From assembly GCA_020629275.1 (NCBI GenBank), contig JAHDDQ010000007.1, forward strand, positions 1 through 44,835: DNA of 44,835 bases. Reading direction: 5' to 3'. Each line of letters opens with the position of its first letter. Position 1 is the first letter of the stretch. Shown one piece after another: positions 8,441-17,207 of the stretch. The DNA is from Tenacibaculum sp. (lineage in GTDB: Bacteria > Bacteroidota > Bacteroidia > Flavobacteriales > Flavobacteriaceae). A program made the position numbers and the translations under genes. The notes below the pieces were generated by a model, which saw only the letters and a program-made list of their open reading frames with translations, did not search any database and was not told the DNA's origin.

Positions 8441-10486
8441 TTAAAAGTTGAATCGAAATCTTGTATAAAAGTTCCTTCCCAATAATAAAACTGCATCATT
8501 GTTTGGAAAAGCTTCTCTGTTTGTTAAGCCTTTTTCATTGAAAAGGTTATCTACTCCAAACTGCATATTCATGACATTAAAAAAAGTTTTTTCTACAGCT
8601 ACATTTATTTGTGTATTAGAAGCTACAAAGTCATCATATGTGTCTACAATATTTTGACTGTTATTAGTGTCAAACAAGGCATATTTACTTCGAAAAATTG
8701 CTCTTACATTTGCTGAAAAATCATACTCTATATTTTGATAAAATAATTTTGCATTAGCAGTATGCTTAGACCTATTAGGTAATCCGAAATAATCGGATAT
8801 TTTTAAAACTTCGGAGGGTGAGGAACTCGTTCTAGCGAAAAATACTGTACCTGATTTAATTTTATTTATTTCTTCTTTATCTTTTGCTTCTAAATATTGA
8901 TACCCCAAAATGAGTCTAAAATTATTAGAGAGCTTATAATTAACATCTAATTCTATACCTTGTGTAAAAACTTCATCTCTATTTTCGTAATAAAAAACCG
9001 AAGTTCCTGCATTTAATCCAGGCAAGCCTCCTTGTAAAGCAACTGTATTAATTAAATCACTAATATCATTTCTAAATCCATTAATGTTTATCTTGAAATT
9101 TGAAGTAGGCTTTAATTCAAATCCAAAATTATAACCGATAGAATTTTCAGGCTTTAAGTCTTTATCAAGTATGTTAACGTTAGGCTCATTACCATACAAC
9201 TCATGTAAAGTTCTAACGCCTAAAACTATATAACCACCTGCGCTATTATTGAAATTAAAAAATAATTGTCTAAAATCTGGTGCTTTGAATCCATATCCTA
9301 TAGAGCCTTTTGCTTTTAACCAATCATTAATTTTGTAACTCATTGAAATTTTAGGACTAAATGCGGACTCATATTTATTATGGTTATCTAACCTTGTTCC
9401 AATAATCAAATTCATTTTTTTGATTGGATAAAAATCATATTGAGCAAAAACGTACTTGGCATTAAAAGTTTCTTTTTTATCAAAAAAAGTCCTATCCAAA
9501 GCATCAAAATTAATTCCAAACCCAGTATTTAAAGTGCTATTTTTAAAGGTTGTAATCAATCTAACTTCAGGTCTTATTAAACTTTGATTAAATAGAGAAG
9601 TACTTCCATTAAATTGACTTTCAGCTTGAAACCTTGTTGTATAAAATGTGTAGTTTATCCTCCACTTATCATTAATAGAATGTCTAAATTCAACATTAGA
9701 ATTCCAGTCTTTTTGAGTATTAACTTCAGCTTGTTTTTCATAAAAATATCGCTGAGAAACCAATAAATTTAGATAATCAGAAAAGTCATACGTTAACTTC
9801 AGGTTCCCCGTGTAATTCTGATGTTTTTCTGTAGTTTTAAATGGAGTTTCAGGGCTTAAATCGAAGCCACCACTTGAATTCAAATTGACACCAGCTACAA
9901 TACCAAGTTTTTCCTTTTTATATAAGAAATTAGTGTTAATATCTAATTCATTTCTTGAACCACTTCTAATAAAGTAACTGATATCACCCTTTATTCTATC
10001 ATGTTTTGGGTTTTCTGTAATAATATTAATTACTCCACCTAAAGCCTCAGAGCCATACAAGGATGATGATGGACCTTTAAAAATTTCTATTTGCTTGATA
10101 TTGTTAACTGTAATTCTATTTAAATCTAAACTCCCCGAGTTTCTACCTACTAAAGGCACTCCATCAATCATTATCATTGTATATTCTGCTGATAAACCTT
10201 GTAGTTGAACACCAGTAAATCCACTTTGATCTGTAACGAAATTAATTCCTGTTTGCTCTAGCAGAATATCTTTTAATCTTGTTGTTCCCGTATTTCGAAT
10301 TTGTCTTTTTGAAATTAGAGTAACAGGCATTGGTATAGAAGATAATTGTCTAGCAGTCCTAGTAGCTGAAATTACTACCTCATCTAATGTATTCTCTTTT
10401 ATAGAATCTTTTTTTACATTTTTTTCTTGACCGACTACAACTACGTAAAAAAACACGAGGATGACAAAAACCTTATTTATAACCAT
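8441..10486 (-). CDS. TonB-dependent outer-membrane receptor (HmuR-type, haem/iron)
   Basis: A 681-residue receptor. Residues 1-20 look like a signal peptide (hydrophobic, ending VVVVGQ). A TonB box-like DEVVISATR lies near residues 34-42. The plug domain has PMPVTLISKRQI, the QGLSAEYTMIMIDGVPL motif, IEIFKGPSSSLYGSEALGGVINIIT, then a beta-barrel. FGVDNLFNEKG and the terminal FYTRFRFNF are typical barrel ends with a final Phe for Bam recognition. GYGFKAPDFRQLFF resembles the FRAP-type region of haem receptors. There is no carboxypeptidase-like SusC extension, so this is a classic metal/haem receptor. Pairing with the HmuY-like gene points to haem. First gene of the minus-strand operon, divergent from the DUF6607 operon. 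Confidence 0.93.
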   Translation of the reverse strand: MVINKVFVILVFFYVVVVGQEKNVKKDSIKENTLDEVVISATRTARQLSSIPMPVTLISKRQIRNTGTTRLKDILLEQTGINFVTDQSGFTGVQLQGLSAEYTMIMIDGVPLVGRNSGSLDLNRITVNNIKQIEIFKGPSSSLYGSEALGGVINIITENPKHDRIKGDISYFIRSGSRNELDINTNFLYKKEKLGIVAGVNLNSSGGFDLSPETPFKTTEKHQNYTGNLKLTYDFSDYLNLLVSQRYFYEKQAEVNTQKDWNSNVEFRHSINDKWRINYTFYTTRFQAESQFNGSTSLFNQSLIRPEVRLITTFKNSTLNTGFGINFDALDRTFFDKKETFNAKYVFAQYDFYPIKKMNLIIGTRLDNHNKYESAFSPKISMSYKINDWLKAKGSIGYGFKAPDFRQLFFNFNNSAGGYIVLGVRTLHELYGNEPNVNILDKDLKPENSIGYNFGFELKPTSNFKININGFRNDISDLINTVALQGGLPGLNAGTSVFYYENRDEVFTQGIELDVNYKLSNNFRLILGYQYLEAKDKEEINKIKSGTVFFARTSSSPSEVLKISDYFGLPNRSKHTANAKLFYQNIEYDFSANVRAIFRSKYALFDTNNSQNIVDTYDDFVASNTQINVAVEKTFFNVMNMQFGVDNLFNEKGLTNREAFPNNDAVLLLGRNFYTRFRFNF

Positions 10487-10589
10487 TCTTAATAATTTCC
10501 AGCAAATATATGTTCTTATTTTTATTAGATCTAAATAAATTTTATATTTTTGTTGAAATTATCTACTAGCTCAATTAAATGAACAAAAA
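10487..10589. promoter_or_regulatory. Divergent promoter region of the haem locus
   Basis: The 103-base gap between divergent genes holds a Bacteroidetes -7 box on each strand. The minus-strand TATATTTG (10510-10503) faces the receptor, and TATTTTTG (10545-10552, plus) faces the DUF6607 gene. Neither has a clear TTG at the proper -33 distance. Shared control of both operons by an iron regulator is plausible but inferred. Confidence 0.5.
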
Positions 10590-11492
10590 ATGAAAAGACT
10601 ACTATTTATAAGTTTAATACACGTTGCTACCATATCTATATACGGTCAGAGTAAAAAAACAAAAGATAAAAATGCGATTAAAGAGATGTGTGGTTGCTTT
10701 GAAGTAACTTTTAATTTCGCAGAAACTTTTAACTACAGTAAGGACACTACCTATAAACCTTCAAAAATTAAGGTCAGTAAAGGATTGGAATGGGCAGGTT
10801 TAATAGAAGATAGTAGAAATAAAATCTCAATCCAACATATTTTACAAGTGGGGAATCCTACAAAACCAATGATTGTAAAACATTGGAGACAAGATTGGTT
10901 ATACCAAAATAAGATTTTTTACACGTATAACGGTGATAATAATTGGATTTTTGAACAAAAAAGCAAGAAAAATGTAAAAAAACAGTGGACTCAAAAAGTA
11001 TATCAAGTAGATGATAGTCCACGTTATGAAGGATCTGGAACTTGGGTACATGTGGATGGAAAAAGTTATTGGGAAAATACTACTACAGCACCTCTGCCAA
11101 GAAGAGAATATACCAAAAGAAGTGACTATAATATTACTTTAAGAGGTAATAGACAAGAAATAACCGATTATGGCTGGGTACACGACCAAAACAATAGCAA
11201 AATACTTCGTGAAACAGGAAAAGAAGATGTTATTATAGCTAAAGAAAAAGGCTATAATACTTATAAAAAAGTACCTGATAACAGATGTAAGGCAGCAAGT
11301 GACTGGTGGTTTTCTCACAAAAATAAATGGCAATTAGTTAGAAATAAATGGGATGAAATTTATGGAAGAAATACGAATTTAACTTTAAGAACAAAAGTTG
11401 ACAATAAACCTCTGTACAAACATTTATTTTCTGATAAGATTACTGAAAAAAACAAAATGAATCAGATAATAGAATCTTTTGTTAAAAAATAG
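10590..11492 (+). CDS. DUF6607 family exported protein
   Basis: A 300-residue protein with a signal peptide (MKRLLFISLIHVATISIYGQ, residues 1-20) and the family start KEMCGCFEVTFNFAETF near residues 35-51. Tryptophan-rich blocks follow (KHWRQDWLYQNKIFYTYNGDN; GTWVHVDGKSYWENTTTAPLPRREYT). The CGC pair could bind a metal or form a disulfide. The family has no assigned function that I know. It heads the plus-strand operon divergent from the haem receptor; the next gene starts 4 bases after its stop. I infer a periplasmic or surface accessory role in haem/iron handling. Confidence 0.82.
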   Translation: MKRLLFISLIHVATISIYGQSKKTKDKNAIKEMCGCFEVTFNFAETFNYSKDTTYKPSKIKVSKGLEWAGLIEDSRNKISIQHILQVGNPTKPMIVKHWRQDWLYQNKIFYTYNGDNNWIFEQKSKKNVKKQWTQKVYQVDDSPRYEGSGTWVHVDGKSYWENTTTAPLPRREYTKRSDYNITLRGNRQEITDYGWVHDQNNSKILRETGKEDVIIAKEKGYNTYKKVPDNRCKAASDWWFSHKNKWQLVRNKWDEIYGRNTNLTLRTKVDNKPLYKHLFSDKITEKNKMNQIIESFVKK

Positions 11493-11496
11493 AACT

Positions 11497-12969
11497 ATGA
11501 AAAAATTAATTCTTCTTTTTTTTATTTTCCTAGGGTTATCATTATCTGCTCAGGATGGTAATATTTTCCATAATCGTGATTTCTGGAGCCTCAATCCTTC
11601 TATAAAAGTTATAGAAAAAAACATAACTTTAGGTAACGACATTAATGCCCTAAATAGTAGTGCTTTTGATGGAGTTACCTACGCATTATTAGAGAAAGTG
11701 AATAATCACACCATAAAATATTTATTATCCAAAAAAGGAAACGGAGTAAATAAATTAACTCACGATGGAAGAACTTATATTTTTTGGGCTGCATATAAAA
11801 ATAATTTGGAAATGATGAAATACTTAGTTTCTCAAGGTGCTAAAACTGATATTGTAGATAGTCATGGATATTCTATTTTAAATTTTGCGGCTGCAACTGG
11901 TCAGACTAACACCAAGTTATATGATTACTTATTTCATATTAACGCAGATATTACAGTTGAAAAAAATCATGATGGAGCAAATGCCTTATTACTAATTGCT
12001 CCTCATTTAGAAAACTACAGCTTAATAAATTATTTTTTAACTAAAGGAGCTTCTTTAAATGATAAAGATGGAAATGGTAATGGAATCTTTGAATATGCAG
12101 CTAAAGGAGGAAATACCAGTTTTTTAAAGATCTTAATTGATAACGGTGTAGAAAAAAGTATAAATGCAATGATTTTTGCGAGCCAGGGTTTACGGAGAAA
12201 GAAAAACACATTAGAAACCTATACATTTTTAGAAAAGTTGGGTGTAAAAGTAAATGCAATTGATAAAAATGGAAGAAATCCTTTACATGCCATTGCATAT
12301 AGTAATAAAGATTTAGCTATTTATAAGTACTTCTTATCTAAAGGAGTTTCCGTGAATTTACAGGACAAAGAAGGTCGCACGCCTTTTATGAATGCTGCCA
12401 ACAACAATGATTTAGAAGTTCTCAAATTACTTGTAAAAGAAGTAAAAAACATTAACTTAAAAGATAAAAACGGACGTACTGCGTTAACAATGGCAGTGAA
12501 CAGAAATAATATAAATGTCATTAAATTTCTTTTAAAAAAAGGTGCTGATATCAACACAATAGACAACAATAATAATACACTTTCGTATTATTTAATCAAT
12601 AATTTCAAAAAAGGTAAAGAAGAGGTTTTTGAAGACAAGTTAAAAATTTTAGAAAACCAAAACTTAGTAATAAACAAACTTCAAAATAAAGGAAATACAT
12701 TATTACATATAGCTGTGAAAAAAAATAACTTAACCCTTTTAAGAAGACTGGCTAAATTTAATATTGATGTAAATATTAAAAACGAAGCAGGTTTGTCAGC
12801 CCTTCAAATAGCAGCGATGAGATCTAGAGATGATAAAATCATAAAGTACTTATTAAGTATTGGTGCAAATAAAAATATAAAAACAGATTTTAACGAAACT
12901 GTATACGATTTGGCTTCAGAAAATGAATTACTAAAAAAACAAAATATCAACATTACATTTCTAAAATAA
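11497..12969 (+). CDS. Exported ankyrin-repeat protein of the haem operon
   Basis: About 490 residues. ATG 11497 gives a clean signal peptide (MKKLILLFFIFLGLSLSAQ); an earlier in-frame ATG at 11479 lies inside the preceding gene and is less likely. Roughly ten ankyrin repeats fill the mature protein, for example DGRTYIFWAAYKNNLEMMKYL, DKEGRTPFMNAANNNDLEVL, DKNGRTALTMAVNRNNINVI and KGNTLLHIAVKKNNLTLL. Ankyrin repeats bind proteins, so it may act as a scaffold in the periplasm. It stands between the DUF6607 and DUF2271 genes with gaps of 4 bases and 1 base, so the three are surely co-transcribed. No T9SS sorting domain is seen. Confidence 0.88.
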   Translation: MKKLILLFFIFLGLSLSAQDGNIFHNRDFWSLNPSIKVIEKNITLGNDINALNSSAFDGVTYALLEKVNNHTIKYLLSKKGNGVNKLTHDGRTYIFWAAYKNNLEMMKYLVSQGAKTDIVDSHGYSILNFAAATGQTNTKLYDYLFHINADITVEKNHDGANALLLIAPHLENYSLINYFLTKGASLNDKDGNGNGIFEYAAKGGNTSFLKILIDNGVEKSINAMIFASQGLRRKKNTLETYTFLEKLGVKVNAIDKNGRNPLHAIAYSNKDLAIYKYFLSKGVSVNLQDKEGRTPFMNAANNNDLEVLKLLVKEVKNINLKDKNGRTALTMAVNRNNINVIKFLLKKGADINTIDNNNNTLSYYLINNFKKGKEEVFEDKLKILENQNLVINKLQNKGNTLLHIAVKKNNLTLLRRLAKFNIDVNIKNEAGLSALQIAAMRSRDDKIIKYLLSIGANKNIKTDFNETVYDLASENELLKKQNINITFLK

Positions 12970-12970
12970 A

Positions 12971-13474
12971 ATGATAAAATTTAAAAAAAGAAAACTAACT
13001 CGTATTATTCCATTTCTATTTTGGATAGCATTAATATTATTTAGCTTTAAGAAACCTACAGAAACTTCTTCTTATAAATGTATGATTCAAATGAAAAACT
13101 ACACAGGAGAAGGTGCTTATGTAGTTATTTCTCTTTTAAATCCGAAAGGAGAATACGAAGAAACTTTATACGTTCAAGGAGATGATGAAGAATGGTATTT
13201 TGACATAACAGAATGGTGGGATTTTCAAGGAAAAAAAAGAGCAAATATTGATGCTATTACTGGAGCAACTATTAGTGGTGGAGAACGTAAAATCAGCATT
13301 ATTAAAATAAATGACAGTAAATTAGATAACGGTTATAAAATTCGTTTTGAAACTGCTGTCGAAGATCAAGAATATTATAAAAATGATGTTGAATTTGAGC
13401 TAACTTCGCAAAACATGAAATCTAAAATTGAAGGAAAGGGTTTTATTCGCTACATAAGAACAATGCCACAGTAA
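12971..13474 (+). CDS. DUF2271 family exported protein
   Basis: A 167-residue protein with an N-terminal hydrophobic anchor or signal (IIPFLFWIALILFSF, residues 12-26). Its body matches DUF2271: KNYTGEGAYVVISLLNPKGEY, then TLYVQGDDEEWYFDITEWWDF, and DAITGATISGGERKISII. The DAITGAT motif resembles the FMN-attachment DGxTGAT/S motif of FMN-transferase substrates, so covalent flavin is conceivable but unproven. DUF2271 genes often sit beside PepSY-membrane reductases, as here, where the reductase starts 10 bases later. Probably a periplasmic partner of that reductase. Confidence 0.8.
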   Translation: MIKFKKRKLTRIIPFLFWIALILFSFKKPTETSSYKCMIQMKNYTGEGAYVVISLLNPKGEYEETLYVQGDDEEWYFDITEWWDFQGKKRANIDAITGATISGGERKISIIKINDSKLDNGYKIRFETAVEDQEYYKNDVEFELTSQNMKSKIEGKGFIRYIRTMPQ

Positions 13475-13484
13475 AAACATTTAA

Positions 13485-15677
13485 ATGACAATTTCTATAT
13501 GGAGGTGTAGCCATTTAACATTAGCAATATTTTCTGCTTTATTTATTTTAACCACCTCACTAACAGGTGTAATTCTTACTTTTGAACCTATTACAAAAAA
13601 GTTGAGTTTACCTTCAACACCAAGTATAAATACAATTTCAATTGCAGAAACAATTACTGTTCTACATAAAAAACATCAAGATATTATTACTATTGAAGTT
13701 GATGAGAACAATTTTGTTTTAGCTAAAGTAATTACAAAAAAAGGAAAAAGTGAACGGTTTTATATAAATCCAAAAACAGGAGAAAAAATTGGAAATTTAA
13801 TTCCTAAACATCCCTTGTTCGAATTTGTTACTAATTTACATCGCTCTTTATTCTTAAAATCTACAGGAAGATTTATAATTGGTTTTGTTTCATTTTTACT
13901 CTTCTTAATAGCTATTACAGGATTAATTTTAATTGCGAAGAGGCAGGGAGGTTTTCACAAGATTTTTTCTAAAGTTATCAAAGAAAATTTCAATCAGTAT
14001 TACCATGTTACCCTTAGCAGATACTTTTTAATTCCCATTTTAATCATAACGTTAACGGGTGTATATTTATCTTTAATCAAATTCTCTTTACTTCCTAAAT
14101 CCGATAATTCGCATCAAAAACTAGAAGTCAACAAAACCCACTCTACTCTTAAACCTACTGATTTTGAATTTTTCAAGCGCACAAAATTAAAGCATGTAAA
14201 AAAAATAGAATTTCCTTTTTCTTCAGATAATGAAGATTATTTCTTTATTAAAACGATTAATAAAGAGTTGTCAATTCATCAATTCAATGGACAAATAATT
14301 AGTTATAAGGAAGAACCCATAACTACTATAGGATCTTATTATAGTTTAATTTTACATACAGGACGAGGCTCTATTATTTGGTCTATCATCTTAATGTTAG
14401 CTTGCTTTGCTATCTTATTCTTTATTTTTTCTGGATTTTATATGACTCTAAAAAGAAGGAGAAAAGTAACCCCTACTATTAATGAAAATGAAAAAGACGA
14501 AACTGAATTTATAATTCTAGTAGGGTCTGAAACTGGAAGTACATTTCGTTTTGCTAATGCATTTAAAATGGCATTGATTAAAGCTAAAAAAAGTGTGTTT
14601 TTAACCGAATTGAATAATTATAATAGCTATAAAAAAGCAAAACATATCATCATATTTACAGCAACTTATGGAGATGGTGAAGCACCTGAAAACGCTAATA
14701 TTTTTCTTAAATTATTAAATAAAATTGAACCAATAAACGATATAAATTATTCTATTTTAGGATTTGGCTCTAAGGAATACCCTGCTTTTTGCAAGTACGC
14801 CATTTTAGTAGATGAAAAGCTACAAACTCATCAAAAATTTAAAGCTACTATTCCTCTATTTAAAATCGATAATCAAGATATTAAATCTTTTAACACTTGG
14901 GTAAATAGATGGAGTTTAAGTAATACTATCCCTCTAAAAATCGACGGGAATTATTTTTTAGAAAATAATAAAAAAACAACTTTTGAAGTAGTAAAGGTTA
15001 CTACATTAAACATTGATAATACATTTTTGATTGAATTAAAACCAAAAAGAAAAATAAGGTTTACTTCTGGCGATTTACTATCGATTATTCCAAAAAACGA
15101 AATTAGAAATCGTTTATATTCTATTGCGAAAATTGATAATAAAATATTATTAAGTGTAAAAAAACATGAGTTTGGAATTTGCTCAAACTATTTGTATAAT
15201 CTTAAAAATAGTACTGAAATTATTGCTACAATTCAACCTAACAAAAACTTCTATTTACCAAAGAAAGCAAAAGATATTATCCTAATAGCAAACGGTACAG
15301 GAATTGCGCCTTTTTTAGGGATGGTTTCGAATAATAAGAAAAAAAATATTCATTTATTCTGGGGAGGAAGGACTAAAGAATCACTTGAAATTTATATCGA
15401 TAAAATAAAAAAATCTTTGAGCAACAAATCTCTAGCCTCATTTAATCCTGTATTTTCTCAAGAGCAAAAGGAACGACAGTATGTTCAAGACATACTGAAA
15501 GATTATTCTGAGTTAATTATCAAGACTGTGAAGAATAAAGGGTGTATTTTAATTTGTGGTTCTTTAGTAATGCAAAAAGGAGTAGAAACAGTAATTGAAT
15601 CAATTATTAAAAAAGAGTTTAACATGGCTGTTAAACAGCTAAAACAGAGTAATCAAATTAAAACAGATTGTTATTAA
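13485..15677 (+). CDS. PepSY-TM / flavodoxin / FAD-NAD(P) reductase fusion (inner-membrane electron transfer)
   Basis: A 730-residue fusion. Residues 1-325 are a PepSY-associated TM module with helices near 10-32, 128-150, 180-203 and 298-325 and His residues (FVTNLHRSLF, LILHTGRGSI) that could hold haem b. Residues 340-475 are a flavodoxin domain: GSETGSTFRFANAF for FMN phosphate, TATYGDGEAPENA, and GFGSKEYPAFCKYA. Residues 490-730 are a ferredoxin-reductase module: RLYSIAK (FAD), NGTGIAPFLGM and CGSLVMQKGVE (NADPH site). The architecture would pass electrons from cytosolic NAD(P)H through FAD and FMN to the membrane or periplasm. Last gene of the haem/iron operon, so reduction of ferric iron or haem, or reductive haem processing, is the likely job (inference). 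Sequence and length are intact. Confidence 0.88.
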   Translation: MTISIWRCSHLTLAIFSALFILTTSLTGVILTFEPITKKLSLPSTPSINTISIAETITVLHKKHQDIITIEVDENNFVLAKVITKKGKSERFYINPKTGEKIGNLIPKHPLFEFVTNLHRSLFLKSTGRFIIGFVSFLLFLIAITGLILIAKRQGGFHKIFSKVIKENFNQYYHVTLSRYFLIPILIITLTGVYLSLIKFSLLPKSDNSHQKLEVNKTHSTLKPTDFEFFKRTKLKHVKKIEFPFSSDNEDYFFIKTINKELSIHQFNGQIISYKEEPITTIGSYYSLILHTGRGSIIWSIILMLACFAILFFIFSGFYMTLKRRRKVTPTINENEKDETEFIILVGSETGSTFRFANAFKMALIKAKKSVFLTELNNYNSYKKAKHIIIFTATYGDGEAPENANIFLKLLNKIEPINDINYSILGFGSKEYPAFCKYAILVDEKLQTHQKFKATIPLFKIDNQDIKSFNTWVNRWSLSNTIPLKIDGNYFLENNKKTTFEVVKVTTLNIDNTFLIELKPKRKIRFTSGDLLSIIPKNEIRNRLYSIAKIDNKILLSVKKHEFGICSNYLYNLKNSTEIIATIQPNKNFYLPKKAKDIILIANGTGIAPFLGMVSNNKKKNIHLFWGGRTKESLEIYIDKIKKSLSNKSLASFNPVFSQEQKERQYVQDILKDYSELIIKTVKNKGCILICGSLVMQKGVETVIESIIKKEFNMAVKQLKQSNQIKTDCY

Positions 15678-16009
15678 AATTAATTGTGTGTTAAAAATTC
15701 TAAAATTATATCAAATATATAAAATAAAGAATTATCTATTTGTAATCACTTTAAGACATATCATTTAAGTTTTAACAATATTCTTTTTCAACTTAATAGG
15801 AAACAGTTATTACTATTTAAAAAATATATTTATTGTATTGATGTTGTAAGACTTCTATTCCCATATTATTAAAAAGAAGGTATAATAGATTCTAAAAAAA
15901 CTGCTTTAAATGTTGAAGAGAAAAATCTAAAAATAGTATTTGTTTTTTAATTTGATAGTAACTTAAGAATCTTAGAAATAACTGTTTTTGATAATTTAAT
16001 TTTATTCAA

Positions 16010-16046
16010 AAAAAAAATCAAAGTTCAAACAACTTTGATTTTTTTT
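16010..16046. terminator. Bidirectional intrinsic terminator
   Basis: A-run plus ATCAAAGTT, loop CAAAC, AACTTTGAT plus T-run: a perfect stem with U-tails on both strands. It separates the plus-strand haem operon from the minus-strand ssb region. The stretch from 15678 to it holds no gene that I can see. Confidence 0.85.
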
Positions 16047-16069
16047 GCATTAAACTTCCAGACTTATTT

Positions 16070-16257
16070 AGCCTCTAGTATCAATATCACATTGATTTCA
16101 ACTTTCCATACTATATCTTTTCTTTCTCTTTCGCGATTTTTATAAAAATCGTTTAGTACTACTAAAAAATCAGCTAATTTCTTTAGACTATCCGATGCTA
16201 TAACTTCAAGATTACCCAATAAACCGTATTTTTTATCGTTGAATATATCTTTCTGTT
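16070..16257 (-). pseudogene. Possible gene remnant downstream of ssb
   Basis: Minus-strand frame without an ATG start reads about 60 residues (KKYGLLGNLEVIASDSLKK..., ending VEINVILILEAK) before a stop at about 16070. An in-frame TAA lies just upstream (about 16255-16257). The amino-acid make-up is protein-like, but the frame has no start and I recognise no family. It may be the decayed tail of a gene co-transcribed with ssb. Low confidence. Confidence 0.3.
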
Positions 16258-16320
16258 ATTTTAATTGTTATTCTTTTTTCTCTTTCAATTTAATTATTTC
16301 TAGTATAGCAATTCTCCCCT

Positions 16321-16656
16321 CTATTTATTTCCTAGCATTAATAATTCGTTGCATACAACTTCAGTAATGTATCTTTTTTCTCCCTCACTATTTTCATAAT
16401 TTCTTGTTGTTAACTTTCCTTCAATCATTACTTCATTTCCTTTATCTAGATACATTTCAATAATTTCTGCAGTTTTATTCCATGCTACTACATTATGCCA
16501 TTGCGTATCTGTTATTTTTTCTCCTTGCGCATTTTTATAGATTTCATTTGTTGCAAGAGAAAATTTCGCTAATTTCTTTCCAGAATCTAAAATTAAAATT
16601 TCTGGCTTGTTTCCTAAGTTACCAATCAACTGTACTTTGTTTTTAAGTGCGTTCAT
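16321..16656 (-). CDS. ssb: Single-stranded DNA-binding protein, short accessory form
   Basis: A 111-residue OB-fold protein. Clear family blocks: NKVQLIGNLGNKPEI, KLAKFSLATNEIY, DTQWHNVVAWNKTAEIIEMYLDKGNEVMIEGKLTTRNYE and RYITEVVCNELLML. It lacks the long disordered linker and acidic DDDIPF-type tail of the housekeeping Ssb, which normally recruits repair proteins. This is therefore the short second Ssb common in Bacteroidetes, often tied to competence, recombination or mobile elements. It is divergent from the zinc-ribbon gene across a region with helically phased repeats. Confidence 0.95.
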   Translation of the reverse strand: MNALKNKVQLIGNLGNKPEILILDSGKKLAKFSLATNEIYKNAQGEKITDTQWHNVVAWNKTAEIIEMYLDKGNEVMIEGKLTTRNYENSEGEKRYITEVVCNELLMLGNK

Positions 16657-16734
16657 ATTATTTATTTTATCGTTTAACAGTTAAGACTTGCCATTGATTA
16701 ATGACACTGCAAAAGTGCAACAGGAATCAAACTT

Positions 16735-16810
16735 CTTTCGGTTGTAAAATAATTACTTTCGATTGTAAATGTTTGTAGTCGATTACATTCGGTTAAATTT
16801 TATATATTTG
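16735..16810. promoter_or_regulatory. Phased direct repeats and -7 box between ssb and zinc-ribbon gene
   Basis: CTTTCGGTTGTAAA (16735-16748) and CTTTCGATTGTAAA (16756-16769) are direct repeats exactly 21 bases apart. A third GTTTGTAG (16771-16778) follows 10 bases on, and TCGRTT cores recur at 16738, 16759, 16779 and 16789 (spacings 21, 20, 10). Helical phasing suggests a regulator-binding array. TATATTTG (16803-16810) could be the -7 box of the zinc-ribbon gene, but it ends only 6 bases before the ATG. On the minus strand, CACTTTTGCAGTGTCA (about 16717-16702) resembles the extended -7 of an ssb promoter. Confidence 0.5.
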
Positions 16811-16816
16811 ATAACT

Positions 16817-17170
16817 ATGGAAAAAAGATATTGTTTAGAATGTTCTGAACCTTTAAAAGGAAGAGCTGATCAAAAATTTTGCGCTGATTATTGTAGAAAT
16901 ACATACAACAACAAAGTAGATAAAGACACAAAGAATCTTATTCGAAATATTAACAATCGATTAAGAAAAAATCATAAAATACTCTCAGCACTTAATGTAT
17001 CAGGTAAAACAAAAGTTTCTCGTTCAAAACTTTACGATAAAGGATTCGATTTTCAATTATTTACTTCAATTTATACCACTAAAACAGGTAATACCTATTT
17101 TTATATTTATAATCAAGGTTATTTAGCTCTAGAAAATGAACTGTTTTTACTTATAAAGAAAGAGTTATAA
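16817..17170 (+). CDS. Small zinc-ribbon protein of unknown role
   Basis: A 117-residue protein from ATG 16817, chosen because MEKRYCLECSEPLKGRADQKFC fits the usual start; an upstream ATG at 16769 would cross the promoter region. CLEC...FCADYCRNTYNN is a Cys4 zinc ribbon of the DUF2116-like type. The rest is a basic segment and a beta-rich tail (TKTGNTYFYIYNQGYLAL). Such proteins are common in Flavobacteriaceae and have no defined role. Its divergence from ssb suggests shared control. Confidence 0.75.
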   Translation: MEKRYCLECSEPLKGRADQKFCADYCRNTYNNKVDKDTKNLIRNINNRLRKNHKILSALNVSGKTKVSRSKLYDKGFDFQLFTSIYTTKTGNTYFYIYNQGYLALENELFLLIKKEL

Positions 17171-17207
17171 ATTATTTTAAAATTCTTAAATCTACATAAT
17201 TCATCAA

